A DNA stretch of 6,470 nt from JABDNZ01 sp964407425 (lineage in GTDB: Bacteria > Gemmatimonadota > Gemmatimonadetes > Longimicrobiales > Gaopeijiaceae): the NCBI GenBank assembly GCA_964407425.1, contig CAYOVN010000178.1, positions 1 to 6,470 on the forward strand, in the 5' to 3' direction. Shown one piece after another: positions 5,527-6,470 of this stretch. The notes beneath the pieces were generated by a model. That model did not search any database. It was not told the DNA's origin and saw only the letters and a program-made list of their open reading frames with translations. Positions within the stretch are counted from its first letter, which is position 1; each line of letters opens with the position of its first letter. Both the position numbers and the translations under genes were made by a program.

Positions 5527-6062
5527 GAACCGCTCCTTCCTGGAGGTCCCAGAGGACTGGGAGTGCACCCTTCGCTGATCACATTGTAGGAAATATTCGT
5601 GACCTGCCACCCCTCAGGGCCCTTTAAGAGAGTGAATACGTCGATGCCACAGTGGCTGAATTCACCGGCACGGTGGAAGTCATAGGGGGTCCAGACCATG
5701 GCGACCCCATCCTGAACCTGGACGGTTGGATACCACATTCGCTCCAAAAAGTGCTGATCCTCTGCACCTAACCCCTCGAGGAAATCTCCCCGGGAAACGG
5801 TTCTGAGGGTGGGGCCCGCCTCTCCTTCCCGAACACTATGGATCCCCGCTCCTTGGGCCAGTAGTCCGGAAAGGGTCGCCGTGTCCGCTGCCGATAGGGC
5901 CGCCAGGAAGATCTCAGCGACCTCTGTAACCTCGGCGACCTCCTCGACCTCTGGCCTCTGAGTATCGGGAACGGATTCGGGCTCTTCAGCCGGCGGGGGG
6001 CCGGAGCACACGGACACCATCAGGGTTAACCCGAATAGCCCTGGGAGGGAAAAGGCCTTCAT
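5523..6062 (-). CDS. NTF2-like (SnoaL / lumazine-binding type) putative lipoprotein
   Basis: The protein has 179 residues. It begins with a short signal sequence, and Cys19 in MVSVC is a possible lipidation site, although Val just before Cys is atypical for a lipobox. A Glu/Pro/Val-rich linker (21-47, with the repeated EV motif EVEEVAEVTEVAE) leads to a domain of about 120 residues with NTF2-like marks: an early helix (IFLAALSAADTATLSGLL), VSRGDFLEGL, VAMVWTPYDFHRAGEFSHCGIDVFTLLK (119-147) and GWQVTNISYNV. This cone-shaped fold is used by many small enzymes and binding proteins; no active site is clear and function is unknown. The ATG at 6062 is preferred because AGGTGA lies 5 bases upstream; the GTG at 6071 is part of that site. 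It is the first gene of the minus-strand cluster. Its TGA stop overlaps the next gene's ATG, which suggests translational coupling. Confidence 0.78.
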   Translation of the reverse strand: MKAFSLPGLFGLTLMVSVCSGPPPAEEPESVPDTQRPEVEEVAEVTEVAEIFLAALSAADTATLSGLLAQGAGIHSVREGEAGPTLRTVSRGDFLEGLGAEDQHFLERMWYPTVQVQDGVAMVWTPYDFHRAGEFSHCGIDVFTLLKGPEGWQVTNISYNVISEGCTPSPLGPPGRSGS

Positions 6063-6245
6063 CGGTTTCACCTATCGGTTGGGGTTGGCGACTGGGGGCC
6101 CTGGATCGAAGGACCCGGCTCTCCTCCCACACCGAAGGTATAGCCCCGGTGGCAAGGGGAGGGTCCCCCCCACCCCTAGCTGTCGGCGGGGAGGAATCCT
6201 ATTCTGATGGGGCTAACGGTAACCTAAAAAAAGGAAGTGTGGGGG
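6063..6245. other. Divergent intergenic region between the GGT cluster and the M14-like gene
   Basis: These 183 bases must carry promoters for both directions. I see no convincing -35/-10 pair on either strand; TATTCT at 6200-6205 has no partner. Notable are G-runs at 6077-6098 (plus strand) and a G/C-run block at 6156-6177 that could fold. No coding sequence is credible here. Confidence 0.4.
6068..6073 (-). promoter_or_regulatory. Shine-Dalgarno site that sets the NTF2-like gene start
   Basis: On the minus strand AGGTGA, a match to the 3' part of the full consensus AGGAGGTGA, ends 5 bases before the ATG at 6062. The alternative GTG at 6071 lies inside this site and has no purine-rich ribosome site of its own. 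The ATG is therefore preferred. Confidence 0.65.
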
Positions 6246-6470
6246 ATGAAAATCTGCGGTTCGAAAATCACAGCGAGGCTGTCGCTTCTCCTGGCTTTTG
6301 CACTGGTGGTTCCAGGGCCAGGCCAAGGACAGACGGCCTCCTATCTAGATTTTGACGGATTCACTCAAGAACTCCGATCCATCGTCAACGGATCCGACCT
6401 TGCTACCATGGAATCCCTCGGCTCGACACTGGAAGGCCGAGAAGTATGGATGGTGACTGTCGGGAACTCC
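6246..6470 (+). CDS. Probable M14-family zinc carboxypeptidase (N-terminal part, cut by window edge)
   Basis: Seventy-five codons are present and the frame is open to the window end. A Sec signal peptide (MKICGSKITARLSLLLAFALVVPG, cleavage near GQGQ-T) precedes YLDFDGFTQELRSIV (33-47) and SLGSTLEGREVWMVTVGN (57-74). The last segment matches the M14 start pattern (Leu-x-x-x-Gly-x-Ser/Thr-x-Glu-Gly-Arg followed by a hydrophobic strand). M14 enzymes remove C-terminal amino acids, or cut peptidoglycan peptides, using a zinc bound by HxxE and a later His. Those residues would lie beyond the window, so activity cannot be judged. The ATG has AAGGAAG 8 bases upstream. The gene diverges from the GGT cluster and may share control elements with it. 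Sure that it is a secreted protein start; moderately sure of the family. Confidence 0.72.
   Translation, partial: MKICGSKITARLSLLLAFALVVPGPGQGQTASYLDFDGFTQELRSIVNGSDLATMESLGSTLEGREVWMVTVGNS

Noticed and set aside
4639..5589. A 316-codon open frame on the plus strand opposite the PPC-like gene
   Set aside because: Its length follows from biased codon use on the other strand. The translation has no domain pattern or signal, and it starts inside ggt, whereas the minus frame has signal peptide, repeats and a good ribosome site.
5527..5610. Longer start for the PPC-like protein (28 extra residues)
   Set aside because: It would run through the upstream gene's coding sequence and mask the signal peptide; the ATGA overlap at 5523-5526 with AAGGAG is more natural.
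5928..5965. Tandem repeat-like EV codons in the NTF2-like protein
   Set aside because: The GAGGTC-type units are a short charged linker and vary in sequence; this is too short to call a repeat element.
6156..6177. G-run/C-run block as a terminator or CRISPR-like repeat
   Set aside because: The pairing is low-complexity G against C with a very small loop, no T-run follows and no gene ends here.

Overview
The window looks like a stretch of chromosome from a GC-rich (about 60 % by eye) Gram-negative bacterium. The outer-membrane-barrel-like N-terminus, the DUF4097 protein, the Tat-signal epimerase, the lipoprotein gamma-glutamyltransferase and the M14-type carboxypeptidase form a mixture familiar from Gemmatimonadota and related environmental genomes. 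This assignment is an inference from protein style; no rRNA or marker gene is present. No tRNA, CRISPR array, insertion sequence, phage gene or attachment site was seen.

Layout. Positions 1-240 (-) hold the N-terminus of a secreted, probably outer-membrane, protein cut by the window edge. A 287-base divergent gap with an imperfect palindrome separates it from a secreted DUF4097 beta-strand-repeat protein (528-1352, +). That gene converges on a short two-helix membrane protein gene (1446-1658, -), with a GC-rich hairpin between them. Upstream of the small gene, and separated from it by a second strong hairpin, is a tightly packed minus-strand cluster. In order of transcription it contains an NTF2-like putative lipoprotein (6062-5523), a protein of two PPC-like domains (5526-4735), gamma-glutamyltransferase ggt (4694-2916) and a Tat-exported NAD(P)-binding SDR/epimerase (2896-1727). 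The first two overlap by 4 bases (ATGA), and the next two junctions are 40 and 19 bases. Divergent from this cluster, the right edge holds the first 75 codons of an M14-like zinc carboxypeptidase (6246-6470, +).

How it fits together. All seven larger proteins begin with an export signal (Sec, lipoprotein or Tat), and the small protein is a membrane protein, so the window concerns the cell envelope. The best-understood member is GGT, which cleaves gamma-glutamyl bonds in glutathione and related peptides outside the cytoplasm. The M14-like peptidase next door would also act on peptides, so peptide or glutathione scavenging is a reasonable but unproven theme. I see no convincing novel defence, mobile or RNA-guided system. 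The points most worth a second look are the exported Rossmann-fold epimerase in the GGT cluster, the coupled NTF2/PPC pair, the minus-strand hairpin with a GNRA loop between the SDR and the small membrane gene, and the palindrome upstream of the DUF4097 gene.
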